From contig JAUGWO010000113.1 in assembly GCA_049724395.1 (NCBI GenBank), forward strand, positions 124,001 through 188,000: 64,000 nucleotides of DNA. The letters are read 5' to 3'. This document shows positions 24,312 through 36,403 of the stretch, piece after piece. A program made the translations under genes and the position numbers. The first letter of the stretch is position 1, and the number at the start of each line of letters is the position of its first letter. The notes beneath the pieces were generated by a model. It saw only the letters and a program-made list of their open reading frames with translations, was not told the origin of the DNA and searched no databases. Origin of the DNA: Spongospora subterranea f. sp. subterranea (Eukaryota > Endomyxa: Phytomyxea > Phytomyxea > Plasmodiophorida).

Positions 24312-26469
24312 ATGGAGGTGTATAACGGGCCGCCCCTTGGAGTTTCGGCTCCCATTTCGTCAGATTTACCGTCTGAGATTGACATTCAAAATGCGGCCAT
24401 GTTGGAAGCAGTGCTTGCCCAAGAAAATCTTCTTGAAACTAAAGAGGAATCCATCAAGTAATTAGTTTATCATTTTACAATTTTTACAGTTGATCAACTT
24501 GTATTTATCCAGGAGAGAATCGGTGTTGGGGACTTTAAACCAGATATGCCAAAGATGGGCCCGCGACATGACATTGGAACTTGGGCTTGGAGAGCACATG
24601 GCCAACGAGGCGCGCCTGCATCTGTATACGTTTGGGTCTTATCGATTAGGTACAGCGTCACTATCGATCCGTTATAAATTTATGCTGATTAGCGCCGTTT
24701 CGTTAACAATAGGTGTGCATGTTGCCGGTGCTGATATTGATACGTTGATTGTTGGCCCTAGACACCTTACTCGTGATTTAGTCTTCACTAGTTTGGTCGA
24801 AGTCCTATCGGCTAATAAGAAAGTGACGGATCTGACTGCTGTTCTTGATGCATATGTTCCAGTTATCAATTTTGTGTTCGACGATATTGAGATCGATTTG
24901 CTATATGCACAGCTTGCGTTAGAAAGATTGCCAACTCCTATGAATATTTTCAAGAACGAATTACTCCACAACATAGATGAACAAAGCATTCGTTCGTTAA
25001 ACGGTGTTCGAGTTACTGATACGATATTAATGCAAGTTCCAAACAAGAACACTTTCAGAGCAACGCTTAGGTTCATCAAACTATGGGCTCGAAATCGCGG
25101 TATCTACGGCAACGTGTTCGGCTTTTTGGGTAATGCTTCACGCTACATTTGTTTATAGTTTTTTCATTGCATTCTGCCGTTGATAAATGACACATTTTCA
25201 AGGTTCTTGGCATAACCATTCTTGTTTTAGGAGGTGTTTCGTGGGCTATTCTTACCGCTCGTGCATGTCAACTGTACCCAAATGCTTCGCCGAGTTTATT
25301 GCTGCAAAAATTCATGACGATTTTTGATCTCTGGAGATGGCCTCGCCCCGTCGTCCTTTGCGATGTTGATGACGATCCCTCCCTTGGTACTCGTTTTTTT
25401 TTTCAGTGTTGCTTTTTTGATGAGGTATTTGCCATGATATAGGTTTACCTGTCTGGAATCCAGCTGTTAATCCACGCGAGCGAAACGATGTGTTCCCGGT
25501 GTTAACACCTGCTTATCCCAGCATGAATTCTACATACAACGTGTCAACAGCAACCAGACGAATGTTGAAAAAGGAGCTTCATCGTGGAAAGGAGTTGACT
25601 GAGTCAATCGCTCACCGATTGTTTACGCTTGAGGATTATAAGAGATTGATAGCACCGTCAGAGGTTTTCCTCGAACATCGGGACTTTTTGCAAATATGTG
25701 CTTATGCCAAAAACAAAGATCAACTGCATAAATGGCTGGGCTGGGTGGAAGCAAAAATTAGGTTGCTTATCAAGAATGTCGATAACATTCCGAACTGTGA
25801 GGCGTATCCAGTCCCGAAACACTTTCCACTACCCGTAAGGACGATAGAAATCGTCAGTGGCGATGCGAAAGACGAACTTGAACAGCGTCAAGAAGTTGGC
25901 GAATGTTTCTTTGTTGGGTTGGATTTCGACATGGCTCCAGTCAGTAATGGGCCGCGTTCGGTCGATCTTTCTAGTCAGGTTAGCTACTTCATCTTCGTTG
26001 TAAACGAATATGCTTACCGGGAAGACGGTATGCGGATCGAGATTCACCACATGCGGAGCAATAACTTGCCAGATGTGGTTTTTGGGGATGAAAGGAGACC
26101 AGAAAAAAAAAGAAAAAGAAAAGTCGAAAGAAATCCCGGACAAGGGAACCGAACGACCAGCAAGATGATGTTAAAAAGGCCAAGACAGAAACCGAAGGTG
26201 GTCATTCGACAGAAGCCCCCATGACGCCCACGGAATCAGCCCTCGAAGACGCCAGGGACGCGATTCCTTCAGATTCGCCGTCAACCCCAGATGCAGTAGT
26301 CGGCGATGCCACAGCCGCGGTTCCCTCGTCTGAGGTGGACGCACCTGCGGCTGGGTCTGTTGCCTCAGGAATCGTCATCGATGAGGACAAGGACAAAGAT
26401 ACGGAACTTACCACATTGACCACTAACCTGTTGCATCAGACACGACCAATTTCTCAAACTGGAATGTAG
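24312..26469 (+). CDS. PAP1: Poly(A) polymerase
   Basis: Nuclear poly(A) polymerase adds adenylate to cleaved mRNA 3' ends. The ATG at 24312 (MEVYNGPPLGVSAPIS) matches the family N-terminus, which has a YGVT-PIS-like motif. Exons join as ESIK-RESVLGTLN, FGSYRLG-VHVAGADIDTL, VFGFLG-GVSWAILTARAC and PSLG-LPVW across four introns of about 50-90 bases. Catalytic acidic residues are visible in GADIDTL and IEIDLLYA. The central domain (ACQLYPNASPSLLLQKF) and RNA-binding domain (HRDFLQICAYAKNK) follow. The C-terminus is lysine-rich. Past the A9 run at 26103-26111 one frame stops at 26224, while the +2/-1 frame reads a natural-looking acidic tail to 26469, so one base may be missing there. The boundary 26224 versus 26469 is uncertain; the enzyme call is not. 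Confidence 0.92.
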
Positions 26470-26680
26470 ACTTGATCCTTTTGAGCCCATCATTTGTTTT
26501 TGATGAGCCATGCAAATGCTAAGCTTTTGCGAAGGTCAGTTCGTTTGTATTTTCCATTATTGTGTCATATGTTAATGCAGTCGACTATTCTTTTTCATAA
26601 AATACATTTCTCAGCAATTTTGGTGAAGTTCCGTTTGTGTTAGTGTTTATTTCTTTGCCGGTCGTCAGCGTTTTATCCGC

Positions 26681-27208
26681 CTACACATTTTCATCAGGGT
26701 GAGGTCCCTTTGGCGCTTCCGGTCGGAGTTCGGAAGTGCAATGCGGGCATCGGGTCGCTTTCGTGTGCACCTTTTGATAGCAGAATTTACATTCGCGCCC
26801 CAGATCGCGTGTGATATTGAACGCTGTCATATATAACTTCACCATGAAGAACACCATCACAGACACAATGAAGAAATTGACTGTAGCTTGTAAAAAAGCT
26901 CCATAGTTCCATGTGACAGTTCCATCCTCAATGGCTTGGGCTAGCGATGGGCGGGTATTCCCGTATCTTCCAGCGCAGTTTGAACTTAGGCTCCAGTTCA
27001 TCAGACCGTCTTGAGAAGTGCATTTCAACATGACAAAGTTCTCGTTGAGTTTGTAGGGAATAAAGATCGAGACCAGCGGCAGGAACAAATCGTCGACCAG
27101 CGATTTGACAATACTTGTGAAGGCCGCACCAATAACCATACCAACGGCCAAATCAATCACATTTCCACGATTGATGAAAGCAACGAACTCTCTCATGAGG
27201 TGGCGCAT
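26681..27208 (-). CDS. mscL: Large-conductance mechanosensitive channel, MscL type (copy 2)
   Basis: A 175-residue MscL in one exon. The first in-frame ATG is at 27208 (MRHLMREFVAFINRGNVIDL); upstream sequence in frame has no ATG. TM1 carries DLAVGMVIGAAFTSIVKSLV, the loop has two cysteines, TM2 is FFIVSVMVFFMVKLYM, and the tail has CxxC pairs (CKFCYQKVHTKATRCPHC) like copy 1. The two copies share the fold and the zinc-ribbon tail but differ widely in the loop and TM2, so they are old paralogues or separate acquisitions rather than a recent duplication. The gene converges with poly(A) polymerase, with about 200 bases between the stops. Confidence 0.93.
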   Translation of the reverse strand: MRHLMREFVAFINRGNVIDLAVGMVIGAAFTSIVKSLVDDLFLPLVSIFIPYKLNENFVMLKCTSQDGLMNWSLSSNCAGRYGNTRPSLAQAIEDGTVTWNYGAFLQATVNFFIVSVMVFFMVKLYMTAFNITRDLGRECKFCYQKVHTKATRCPHCTSELRPEAPKGPHPDENV

Positions 27209-27425
27209 TGTTCCGATTTGCAAATTCGAGTTTGGAGTTTCGGATGATTTAGACAATGAATCACGTTCTTGCAACTTCCGGCTAGTGACCGGAGCTATAG
27301 TGAGAAACACACATGAATCAATCGGTTGTCAGTTCTGCGAGTCCAATATCACAAGGAATTCGGTCAAGAGATTCACCAGGCGGCACCATCCTTTCTAAAA
27401 ATTGAACAATGTATTTGATGATTGG

Positions 27426-27803
27426 CTATAGAACGTACGAACCAACACGGTCTCGCGGTATCAAACGCAGCTCAGTGCCGTGTTTCAAAAACACATTCCC
27501 TATTGTAATTCAAATTCTAAGAATAAGAAAAAAACAAAAATGGGCGTTTAACAATACCTGCGGTTTGTTTACATTGTACGCCGATTCCATCGTTAGTTAT
27601 GATGGCGCTGGTCTCGAAAGGAACCTTGAATTCTTCGGCCACATATTTAACAACGGCTGTAAAAGGAGCGGCTTCTGGCACACTTACACTAAAACACGAA
27701 ACAGATTACACTCAATGGAAGCACATCACGACCACAACCATACACGCGGAACGGCAGCTTCGGATCGGACGCGAGAATAACCTTGAATGTGACCTTATTG
27801 GCT
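27426..27803 (-). CDS. UFM1: Ubiquitin-fold modifier 1 (UFM1)
   Basis: UFM1 is a ubiquitin-like modifier attached by UBA5, UFC1 and UFL1, acting at the ER and on ribosomes. Three exons reconstruct it: 27803-27744 ([19 protein letters not shown]), 27688-27558 ([20 protein letters not shown], then [11 protein letters not shown] and TAG) and 27499-27426 ([19 protein letters not shown]). Joins use GT-AG introns of about 55 bases and keep the frame. The mature C-terminal Val-Gly is followed by SYVL, a pro-peptide that a UFSP protease must remove. The start is unresolved: no ATG lies directly before the first exon, so there is either a tiny 5' exon or an N-terminal extension from about 27822 upstream. 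Confidence 0.9.
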
Positions 27804-27821
27804 GACGACCTGATGCGGTGT

Positions 27822-28700
27822 CAGCTGATGACCATTCTAAAGGGCGCTTCAGGTTTACATATGGGAGGTAGAAAGGGATCAGGAAAAGGCCAATAGCCGG
27901 CGATAGGTGCACCACCACCTGTCGATGATCGGATCGCGACACAGTGTAACCGTTGCGCCAGGACGACGGCCACGGGCCCCACCGGACAAATATTGTTACC
28001 GACTGAGGGCCCGTCCAAATCAACACTCTCAAACCATCGATTGCAGCGCGTGCTATAATTTGCCCATACATGAAGCTGTACGTCGGTCGAAACATGTAAT
28101 AAAGATTGGTATTGATATACAGGTTATGGATAACCGTCACTACCAACTGATGGGAGGTAATTCGTCCTTCAAACAGCTCTTTGAGAGTTTCAGGCTCTCC
28201 AGCGAATTGTAGTTGCCCGGCAATACAGTTGTAGGAACATGTGAGATTATGATGCTCATTTGGTCTGAATCGGCATCGGTGATGTGAGGAATAATGTTGA
28301 TATGGCTCTCCCGGGATGCATTAAAGAGAGGGTCGTTAGCTATTTCATCTCGCAATACGTCAACATTGGACTCCACATATTTCTACAAAAAAACAATCGG
28401 GACGAATTCGTTTGATTGTGCACGAATCATCGTCAAAAGTTGGTGACAGGGCGATTTTCCAAGGATCTCTGGCGATGCTTTGGGATTTTTACCGATCAAA
28501 CATTTCAAATTGGTGAATACGACAACAAACGCGATGACCTCCGATACCACTTTATTACACAGGCCGCTCCTGTCTTTAATGTGATCAAAGGATGGCTCTC
28601 CCTGGTCGGTAGCACCATATCCGAATTGGGGTGAGAACTGCTCCTGGACCAGGAACACAGAAACCCGGGCAAGATTTGGCAACACGACAGAGGGGACAAT
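27822..28700 (-). CDS. Possible unassigned multi-exon gene upstream of UFM1
   Basis: Several overlapping open segments on the minus strand look coding in composition, for example NKVVSEVIAFVVVFTNLKCL (about 28560) and SNVDVLRDEIANDPLFN (about 28360), and then a proline-rich stretch near 27850-27900. A CPLCRVAKSC segment near 28680 could be a zinc ligand pair. I could not join them into one frame, nor recognise a family. It may be a separate gene or the 5' part of the UFM1 transcript. Confidence 0.25.
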
Positions 28701-29664
28701 TGAACGAGATGTCAGTCAGTGCAAACATATGGGAGAACGAGCGCTATGAATATTGGGGAATCATTGCCAACGATGTCTTCTGCATAATAATAAACAGTGT
28801 CTGTTGGTCGTGGTCAGCGCCAGTGCTTCATGTGAATTGTGTTAATGGGGCGTTGAACCGCGCGTGAGACACTACGATCGGACAATGGCCAACAAGGAAT
28901 AGATTGTGATTGTGCCAGACCGTGATGATCGGGTGTGACACTGCTCCCCCAGGTCAAACTCAACACTGGTTCGAATTCCGACACGATTCCTTTCGAAGTT
29001 GTCCTCAATCCTTGTGTAATACCTGCGATGGGCCCTTATTGTTAGCAGGGTGCAGTCGTTGGGCAACTGGGGCCCTCGAACCACATTTGGCGATGATGGT
29101 GACGAGAGAAGCGCCGCATCGGATGATCACGTTGGTCAAATCACAGGTTGGCCATTGCCGGTCGACGCTTCTAGCGAACCGATTAATTGACAACAATTTC
29201 CGTTGCACAATATACGAATAATTGAGATGGATTGGTGGTACTGTATAAGATGACGGCTATGAGGCAATTCAAAACCAGGGGACGGTTCTCATGGGGGTTA
29301 TATTGTGGCTGTCCAGCACCAGTTTGGGACGAAAGAAAAGGCGTTTAAATTAGACAACAAATACAACTGATCCACGATTTGACTGCGCTTTTCCAATCAA
29401 TTTTGTCAAAACTGGTTTCAGTTTGAGCCCGGTGAATATCAATTTCAAGGAAATTTATGCAGGAGAACAATATCGCTATAAATTCGCGACGAAAACAAGT
29501 GAAGCGCCTGAGCAGTCGGCAAGAAGGTGAACGATTTCAAGACATCTCATCTCAAATTACCCATTTCCATCGTTTTCCAATTAAGGAAAGTCCGTGGCGG
29601 AGTCCGCCGTAACTGGAACCGGAGTCCGTCAAGGGTGATTGAGGTCAAGCCAGACCTGGCGAAG
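28701..29664. other. Intergenic region
   Basis: No supported gene. Short ORFs on both strands show no recognisable motif. It should contain the UTP15 promoter. Confidence 0.4.
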
Positions 29665-31362
29665 ATGGTTGTTGAGCAAGTGGATGGGCGATTCCGGAAG
29701 GTCCAGATACCTTTATTCTTGGCAGATCCCGATCGGATAACGGCCGAGGATAGATATTGGTCCTCGTTCAAGGTCGGCAAAAAAAACAATTACATTTTCC
29801 CGATCGTTTGTTTCGAATTTCCGCGGGAGTTGTTTATAATCGTGAAATTGGCAAATTTCTTCTGAGGATAGATATTGTGATCAGGGCGTTGATACGGCTC
29901 CCCATTTGGCTGCGGTTTCGTCGTTATCGTTTTCCCCGGTATCGCCATGCGATCTGGTTGCCAGCGCGTCCACCCGACTACACATATACGATGGCGCCAC
30001 GCTCGCCGCCAAGAAGACCATCAGCAAATTCAAGGACGTGGTGACCTGTGGATCGTATCGTGCAGACGGGGCGCTGATCGCTGCCGGTACCAAAGATAAC
30101 CGCCTGAAAGTGTTTGACGTCAGGTCCCGCGTATTGCTCAAGGAATTCAGTGGCCATTCAGATGCGGTAGTCCCATTATTGTTCCTGTTGTTGATCGGTT
30201 GTTCTAACGCCATTTTCAGGTACGCGTGGCCCAGTTCTCGCCGTTATCGTTGACCAGCGTGTTGTCGGGATCGGATGATTCCACAGTCCGGTTATGGGAT
30301 CTGCCTTCCGGCAAGACGAATGTTGTGTTCCAAGGGCACAGCGATATGGTCAGGGCAGCGTGTCAGGCATCGTCATCGTCGTGGATTACGGCGTCCTACG
30401 ACCACACGATGGCGATGGTGGGATGAGCGTACAGGGAGGTGTGAGAGGAAGGTGGACGTGGGCGGTCCCTGCGACGCCCTTGCCATCTGCCCTGGTGGCG
30501 CTACGATCGCCACTGGTGGTGTGAACGGGATCAGCATATGGAGTTTGTTGACGGCCCAGCTGGTCCATCATCTCCCTAATCCCGTCACCTGTCTGGCCGT
30601 TGATCCAGTCAAGGGGCGCCTTCTCTCGGGTTCGGCCGATCAAACCCTCAACATCATCGATATCGACACATTCAATATCACACACAGTATTAGGCAATCG
30701 GTGATTTCACCCCTCTTATTGCCGACAATCTTAGTATCTGACCGGCCTCTGTCCAGGCCTCAATCAGTTCTATCGCCATATCCCCAGAGGTTATCGCCAT
30801 CGGTATGGCCGACGGGCAACTTTCGCTGAGGCAACGCCGCCCTGGTGTTGTCCCCGCGCCATTGCCGACCCCACATGGTGGCACCAGGCGCTACTTCATG
30901 CGAGGGACGAACCGCTCCGTTCCCCAACAGGAGGATTACCGGGTCGATCTCGAACGAGGTCCCAAACTCAAACCCTATGACACATTCATGAAAAAGCACC
31001 AATTCGCGTCCGCCCTGAACTCGGTCCTGAGCACAATGAATCCCAATATAATATCGGGGATATTGCACGAGCTTCGCGCGCGGGACGCCATGATCGTGGC
31101 GATCAGCGGAAGAGATGATCAAGGCCTGGAACCGTTGCTCAGGTTCCTAGTCAAGTACGTGACCGACCCCAGGCACACCCGCCTTCTCCGGGACGTGGCC
31201 GACTGCATCCTGGATGTGTACGCCGACAACGTGGGCCAATCTCCCGCCGTCGATCGCCTGTTCCGCAACCTGGAGTCGAAGATCTCGGAGCAGATGGCGC
31301 TACGACCGATTATGATGCGATTAGCCGGACAGATCGATATGATTACAAATACCACATCTTAA
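29665..31362 (+). CDS. UTP15: U3 snoRNA-associated protein UTP15, WD40
   Basis: UTP15 belongs to the UTP-A/t-UTP complex of the nucleolar small-subunit processome. The ATG at 29665 gives MVVEQVDGRFRKVQIPLF and then EDRYWSSFK, matching the family N-terminus. WD40 blades follow: TRLHIYDGATLAAKK, DNRLKVFDVRSRVLLKEFSG, DDSTVRLWDLPSGK, NGISIWSLLTAQLV. After the propeller comes the UTP15 C-terminal domain (YDTFMKKHQFASALNSVL, VGQSPAVDRLF). Introns lie at about 29773-29886, 30167-30221 and 30703-30759; the last joins IRQS to ASISSIAISPEVIAIGMADG. One base too many at about 30409-30420 breaks the frame between SYDHTMAM and WDERTGRCE, a join that the homology clearly requires. Confidence 0.9.
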
Positions 31363-31412
31363 TGAATCTAACAAACCAATTTTTAACTGTTTTGTTGTCG
31401 CGAGAAAGTGTG

Positions 31413-32702
31413 TCATATATCGATGTTTATTTCGTCGGGATTATCGACGTGAGCGATCGGCCTTTTGCTGATGAAAGGATCTGGTACACCGATACGGTTG
31501 TAGAAGGCGGTCGCCTGAGGATTCTCGTTAAGCGATGGCGGGACACCACGAAGTGAATCGCCTTCGACGTATGCCGGGGAAACCGCCACGAAATCTTGGG
31601 GGGATATGGTCAGATCGGTGGCACTGAACTCAGCAAGGTCGTCCGGGGTGATGGAGTAATCGGGAATCGGGGGAGAATGCTGATCTAATGATAGGTATGG
31701 GGAGGCAGCTCGGCTGATCGCCAACCATTCGGGATCGTGTGAGAGAACCCGCGAATGATCCGCATTGGGGAACGACAGAACCTGAAGAAAGTCGCGATGT
31801 TCGAGACATTTATCTAGAGCCAGGAACTTAGTGAATTGCGAGTCGGAGTGGGGAACGACGGCAGCGAACTTGACATGAAGATGGGCGGAAAGCCAATACG
31901 ACGGCTTGAGCTTCTTTAAAAGCTGTAATGTTTCCGGATTTCCTATGAACAATTTATACAGTTATTCAACGATGATTCGGCGAACGAAACACAATGGAAA
32001 CCTAGACGATCGTTGTGGACGTCTTCCTGAAAGAACGGTTTCCGCCTGAGTAATGCGTCACAATCGCCATATGCCGTTATTCCAACAGGCCAATCGTGAG
32101 ACATAAAGATGTCGATCGGTGACGATATCTAGATCAATGTTGGAAGGCGCGTCTCGGACAGACCCATCATCATCGCAGCTGGACGTACCTTCCGCATTCG
32201 CACGACATCGTACTCGCGAATATGGTAAACGGATCGAACATGATTGTCGTTGAGCGGGAACTGCTCAAAGTACCCCGAGCGATATCCATAGGATTTATAG
32301 ATGCCGCTGAGGCCGGCAATACGCAGTCCAGCGAACCGAACGACGTTAGCGACTCCCATGAAATAGATATTTGGCGCTGCCCAACCACCAGGGAACAGCT
32401 CCATATTGTAGGACGATGCCTCGTGATTGCCCCCGATAAATATGGTGAGAACAGGGGCGATGGACTGACCCGAGTAATACTTGTAGAAGGTTCGCATCGA
32501 TCTGAACTTCGCCGGACACGACATTGCCATTAAATCATCAGGATTACGAACGGCTTGGAAATCGCCACATATCAGGACGAGATCGATGGGAGTCCCATTC
32601 TCTCGCAATATGATTGACGGAGCGATAGATATCGTCTAGTTCGCCATGAGCACATCCTATGACGGCGACATTCAGCGGTGCCGGCGCCAGCCCATCTGTC
32701 AT
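31413..32702 (-). CDS. DBR1: RNA lariat debranching enzyme DBR1
   Basis: DBR1 is a metallophosphoesterase that cleaves 2',5' branches in excised intron lariats in the nucleus. The ATG at 32702 gives MTDGLAPAPLNVAVIGCAHG. Family motifs follow in order: GDFQAVRNPDD, FIGGNHEASSYNMELFPGG, AGLSGIYKSYGYRSGYFEQF, VYHIREYDV, MSHDWPVGITAYGD, SAHLHVKFAAVVPH and ALDKCLEHRDFLQVL. Introns of about 60 bases end exons at RMRK (32190 region) and NDRLG (31990 region). One extra base near 32606 separates SVNHI from RENGTPIDLVLICG. The C-terminal 100 residues (DPEWLAISRAASPYLSLDQH) are typical. It is a close tail-to-tail neighbour of UTP15, with about 50 bases between the stops. Confidence 0.93.
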
Positions 32703-33027
32703 AATGGCCGACCTCGCCGCTTTAGACGCTAACGGGCGACACCCGATTCCGATCTGGGAGATGTTGTTTAGCGAGGTCCGTCTACACCTCGACCAGAACA
32801 TGTAATGAGGGTTGGTCTGGTCATGGGCCGGGCCAGTACGGGGGGGGGCCTGTACTGTACTGTAGGGGGACAGGGACCGGGGACGCCACTTTACCGACTG
32901 TATACACACTAGAGTACCGTAGACCACGGCAAAAGGCACTGGAAGTTTCTTCTTGTTCGAGCACAGCTCTCAATGTGAAGTTATAGCCCACAAACCCAAC
33001 ACACAACCTGGTTCAGGTGGTTTTCGA

Positions 33028-33554
33028 TCACAGCCCGCTCTCAGCGAAAACCTCACCGTAATCGGAGAAAAATTTTGCTGCGCTGGAACCCGTCGACACC
33101 TTGCCCAAAACGTCATTTCGCAACCCGTACTGGTACACGTCGCCTGCCCGGTTTGGCGATAATGACGGGTTCACAGATGATGGAAATGCCAGTTCGACAC
33201 GGGGATAACTGCCCGCTGTAATATATTCTATCAACCGTAAAACCCATTTCTCTAAGGCCACATGTTCGTGGGCGGCCAACGGTTAGATTAACGGGATGAC
33301 GAGACCAGTCTAACGATGGGCGTTCATTGGCAAAATATCATACCCGATCTGGCATATCTCGTAATTTCAAGCCAATCGACACAATTCAAGCACATGTCAC
33401 CCATCATCGCCGGACGATGATCAATCAACTGAAAATCAGACCATACCGTCCTAGCGGCAGCGTCATCTATCAACTCCCGTGCAAACGGCGGAAGCAATGA
33501 AGGTAGTTGCTGATTGCCAAGAAGAAGGAACAAAAACAGTTTTCCATGGACCAT
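33028..33554 (-). CDS. Unassigned protein-coding fragment
   Basis: Two adjacent open segments, 33554-33324 (MVHGKLFLFLLLGNQQ, with a MGDMCLNCVDWLEI stretch) and 33279-33028 (EKWVLRLIEYITAGSYPRVE), look like exons of one gene. The short gap between them would fit an intron or a frame break. No domain is recognised. It lies head to head with the CD36-type gene and upstream of DBR1. Confidence 0.3.
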
Positions 33555-34416
33555 TCCCTACAGATGATGGGCACTAGAGGATCATTGGCGATGTGTGTGA
33601 TACTGGACCAAGAAAATTTGGCGGGGAAACATTCGCATTGTTCATGGAATTATGAGCGATGTGGTGCTTGGAATTCCACCAATCCAGGTCAATGTCATGA
33701 TAAACGGGAGGATATCTGCAGTGAGTGTTGTCCCCCTTCAACAGATACAATCGCTGCCTTCCACTAAATCACGTATTGGGATTCAAATTGATCGACCAAA
33801 TAATGTGAGCGGGAAAGTGTATAGATCATATTGTGGAATTGTATTGGAATGAATAACTGTACTCGGCAGCCAACTCCAACGGCAACCGATATCAACCTAG
33901 ATCTGAACTCTGATCCTTGAACCACGAGTTGAGCGATGAGAACCTCTATTCTGCTGGTCAAGCAACGTCAGAAGGACCTGTGTTTCTCATTGCTGATAAT
34001 CGTCTGACTATATTTGACGCCGAGAAGATTCGTCTTCCTGTTGGACTCGTCTTCCTGTTGGCAAAATTTTAGCTGACATTCCAGATTTCATTTGGATTTC
34101 CGTATTGATTGCAGATGACTAACTGATCTGGTCGATAAATGGGAGGATCACTTAAAATCGTGTCGTTCATCCCCAAAAGCCCATCTGTGTTCAGGTTGTT
34201 GATCTATCTATCTGTCGTGGCGATCGCACAATGGACCGTACTGCACTGTCATCAAATATCCCCCCAGAAGATCACTTACTATGGCGCTACCGCCCCCGAT
34301 ATTTTCTTTCCCGAATCAGATCGCGAACGATCGATCTGTGTGGTCTGATCCCTTGTGCTATTGTGTAAATCGGTTGTTGCAATCCCGATTGCAATAATCT
34401 ATCGCCCCTCATCCAA
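33555..34416. other. Intergenic region
   Basis: No supported gene. It probably includes the promoter of the CD36-family gene; no clear element seen. Confidence 0.4.
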
Positions 34417-36403
34417 ATGCGCCTAGGTGGCGTATGTGGTATTATCCTGTTCCTGGCCGGTCTCGTCCTGCTCGCGATTGGGATCATCCAACTCCCCGAG
34501 AAACTGCTCCGGGACGTGATCGCCAAATCGATCATCAAATTGGCGACGGATCCCACCAGTACGCCCGCGCCCTATCAGTATCGCGACGAATATCGTGTGT
34601 GGAACTACACCAATCTCGATAAGGTGGCGAGGGACCCGACGATCGCCATCGAGATCAGGGAGGTGATCTACCCGATGGTGGTCGTGACCAATCCCGCCCA
34701 CTTCTCGAGGGAGTTCACCAAGGGCGACCAGACCATCGCCCGAACGCGTACGATCAATAGCACGTGGTCGTACGCCATCCCCGATTCTAATGTAAAACCC
34801 CATTTGCGGCGTGATCGCCCTCGTTTTGGCTAATGATTCCCGTTGTTTGTAGAACTTCTTCACCGATCAGATCGTGACGATTAACCAGGCGCGAATGGCC
34901 GCATTGATTCTAAGTCGGGATTACTTCATCGCCGTCGGGTTCTCCCCGTATTGCAATGCGACATTGTTCCCGATGATCGCCGATCCGACGAAACGGGCCA
35001 CACTTTGTTCATCATTAACCGATCGGTCAAACGTGGCCACGTTATTGAGGACATACACGATGGGGGGATCGGTTGTCAACGACCCCGCTTATCAACCTTA
35101 TGGGATTGACACGACCAACGAAGACCGGGTCATATCGACGCTGAACTCGTTCGCCGCTCAAGCCGGGAACTCGTACATTCCCGCCGGGGAGTTCGTCCCC
35201 ACAACACCCGCTGAACTATTCCTGTTGGCGACCGGTAATTGCACAGCGCCGCCCGAGACGTTCACTACGATCCAGAAGAACTGCCCCGTTGTCGATCCCT
35301 CATTCTACACCGATGTCAATACGGGATCGTCGGACCAGTCGTTGATGTACCGGATCACGTCGCTCAACGGATCCGACAGCAGTATGGCGTATCTACAGAA
35401 GGAACGGGTGACATTGGCCAGAACAGGAACCGGTTTAGGTCCTAATCAGGACCTAAACACAGCTCTACAACAATTTTTAATGTGGAACAATGATCTTCAG
35501 CGGGTAATGCCATTTGAACTCGTCAGCGCCGGTGAAGCGGAGGTGTTCAGTGTTCCCGTCAATCGATACCGTCTTGGGCCATCGTTCATGGAATCGGCCA
35601 GGCAGAACCCTGACAATATTCCATACGTATTAGATCAGGGCTATCGTGCCGTTGTCTGATGATCTGACTGTGTCTGCGTGTGTCGCACAGGGCGTAGCGC
35701 CATCCGGCATGGTCGGGATATGGGCCATCACCCACTATCTCCCGTATTTCCTCTCCAATCCGCACATGTTCCAATCGGATCCCGCCCTCACCGCCCGTTT
35801 CACCGGATACGCCCCCGATCCGGCCAAGCATTCTGTCCTGTTCGACATCGAGCCCATATCTGGACTTGTGATTCATGGACAGGGGTCGATTCAGCTCAAT
35901 CTCAGGATCGACAACGGCGCTCTTCTCGACAATAGATTCCTGTTCGATGGGACGGTCAGTGTGATCATTCGTCCATTATCGGCGTTGAAATCGTGTTCTT
36001 TCAGAAACCGTTATATCTTCCAATCTCGTGGAAGCCCAAGAATATATCCATGGGCCCGACCGATGCCGATAAAATTCGATCGCTGGCATCGGCCGTGAAA
36101 GGCGCCAAGATCGGCGGGATCCTATTGATCGTGGCCGGCGCCATTCTGATATTGCCCGGAATGTATATGATGTTCAAGCGCCCGCCGAAGCGCAAGCCGA
36201 TCGCGATCGCCCAGCCGGTGGTGAACCCCCATCAGATCATCATGCAGACCGCCCAACCCGTGATGATGGCGCAACCGGTGGAGCAGGCGCCACAGATGGT
36301 GATGGGCGTTGACCAGAATGGGAACCAGGTCCTGTTGGCCACAACTGGGGGGACGGTACAACCGGCTCAGCCCATCGCCAATGTCCTCCCACAATATCGC
36401 TAA
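34417..36403 (+). CDS. CD36 / LIMP-2 family scavenger receptor-like membrane protein
   Basis: CD36-family proteins are two-pass membrane receptors with a large lumenal or extracellular loop that binds lipids or lysosomal cargo. TM1 is residues 5-26 (GVCGIILFLAGLVLLAIGII), directly after the ATG. Exons join at SN-NFFTDQIV, YRAV-GVAPSGMVG and LFDGT-KPLYLPISWKP across introns of about 44-62 bases. Family landmarks include EYRVWNYTN near the N-terminus and KHSVLFDIEPISGLVIHG before the last loop segment. TM2 is IGGILLIVAGAILILPGMYM, followed by a cytoplasmic tail rich in Q, P, V and M that is longer than in animal CD36 (QPVMMAQPVEQAPQMVMGVD). Several NxT/NxS sites fit glycosylation. The family is found in animals and amoebae; the ligand is unknown. 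Confidence 0.88.

Noticed and set aside
28950-29000. B-box-like GGTTCGAATTCC as a tRNA gene
   Set aside because: No matching A box or cloverleaf stems could be drawn around it.
30409-30425. Programmed +1 frameshifting at TGA (GGA TGA in UTP15, CTA TGA in midasin)
   Set aside because: The other break sites have no stop and no shared codon, so a common mechanism is not supported; kept only as an alternative to be tested.
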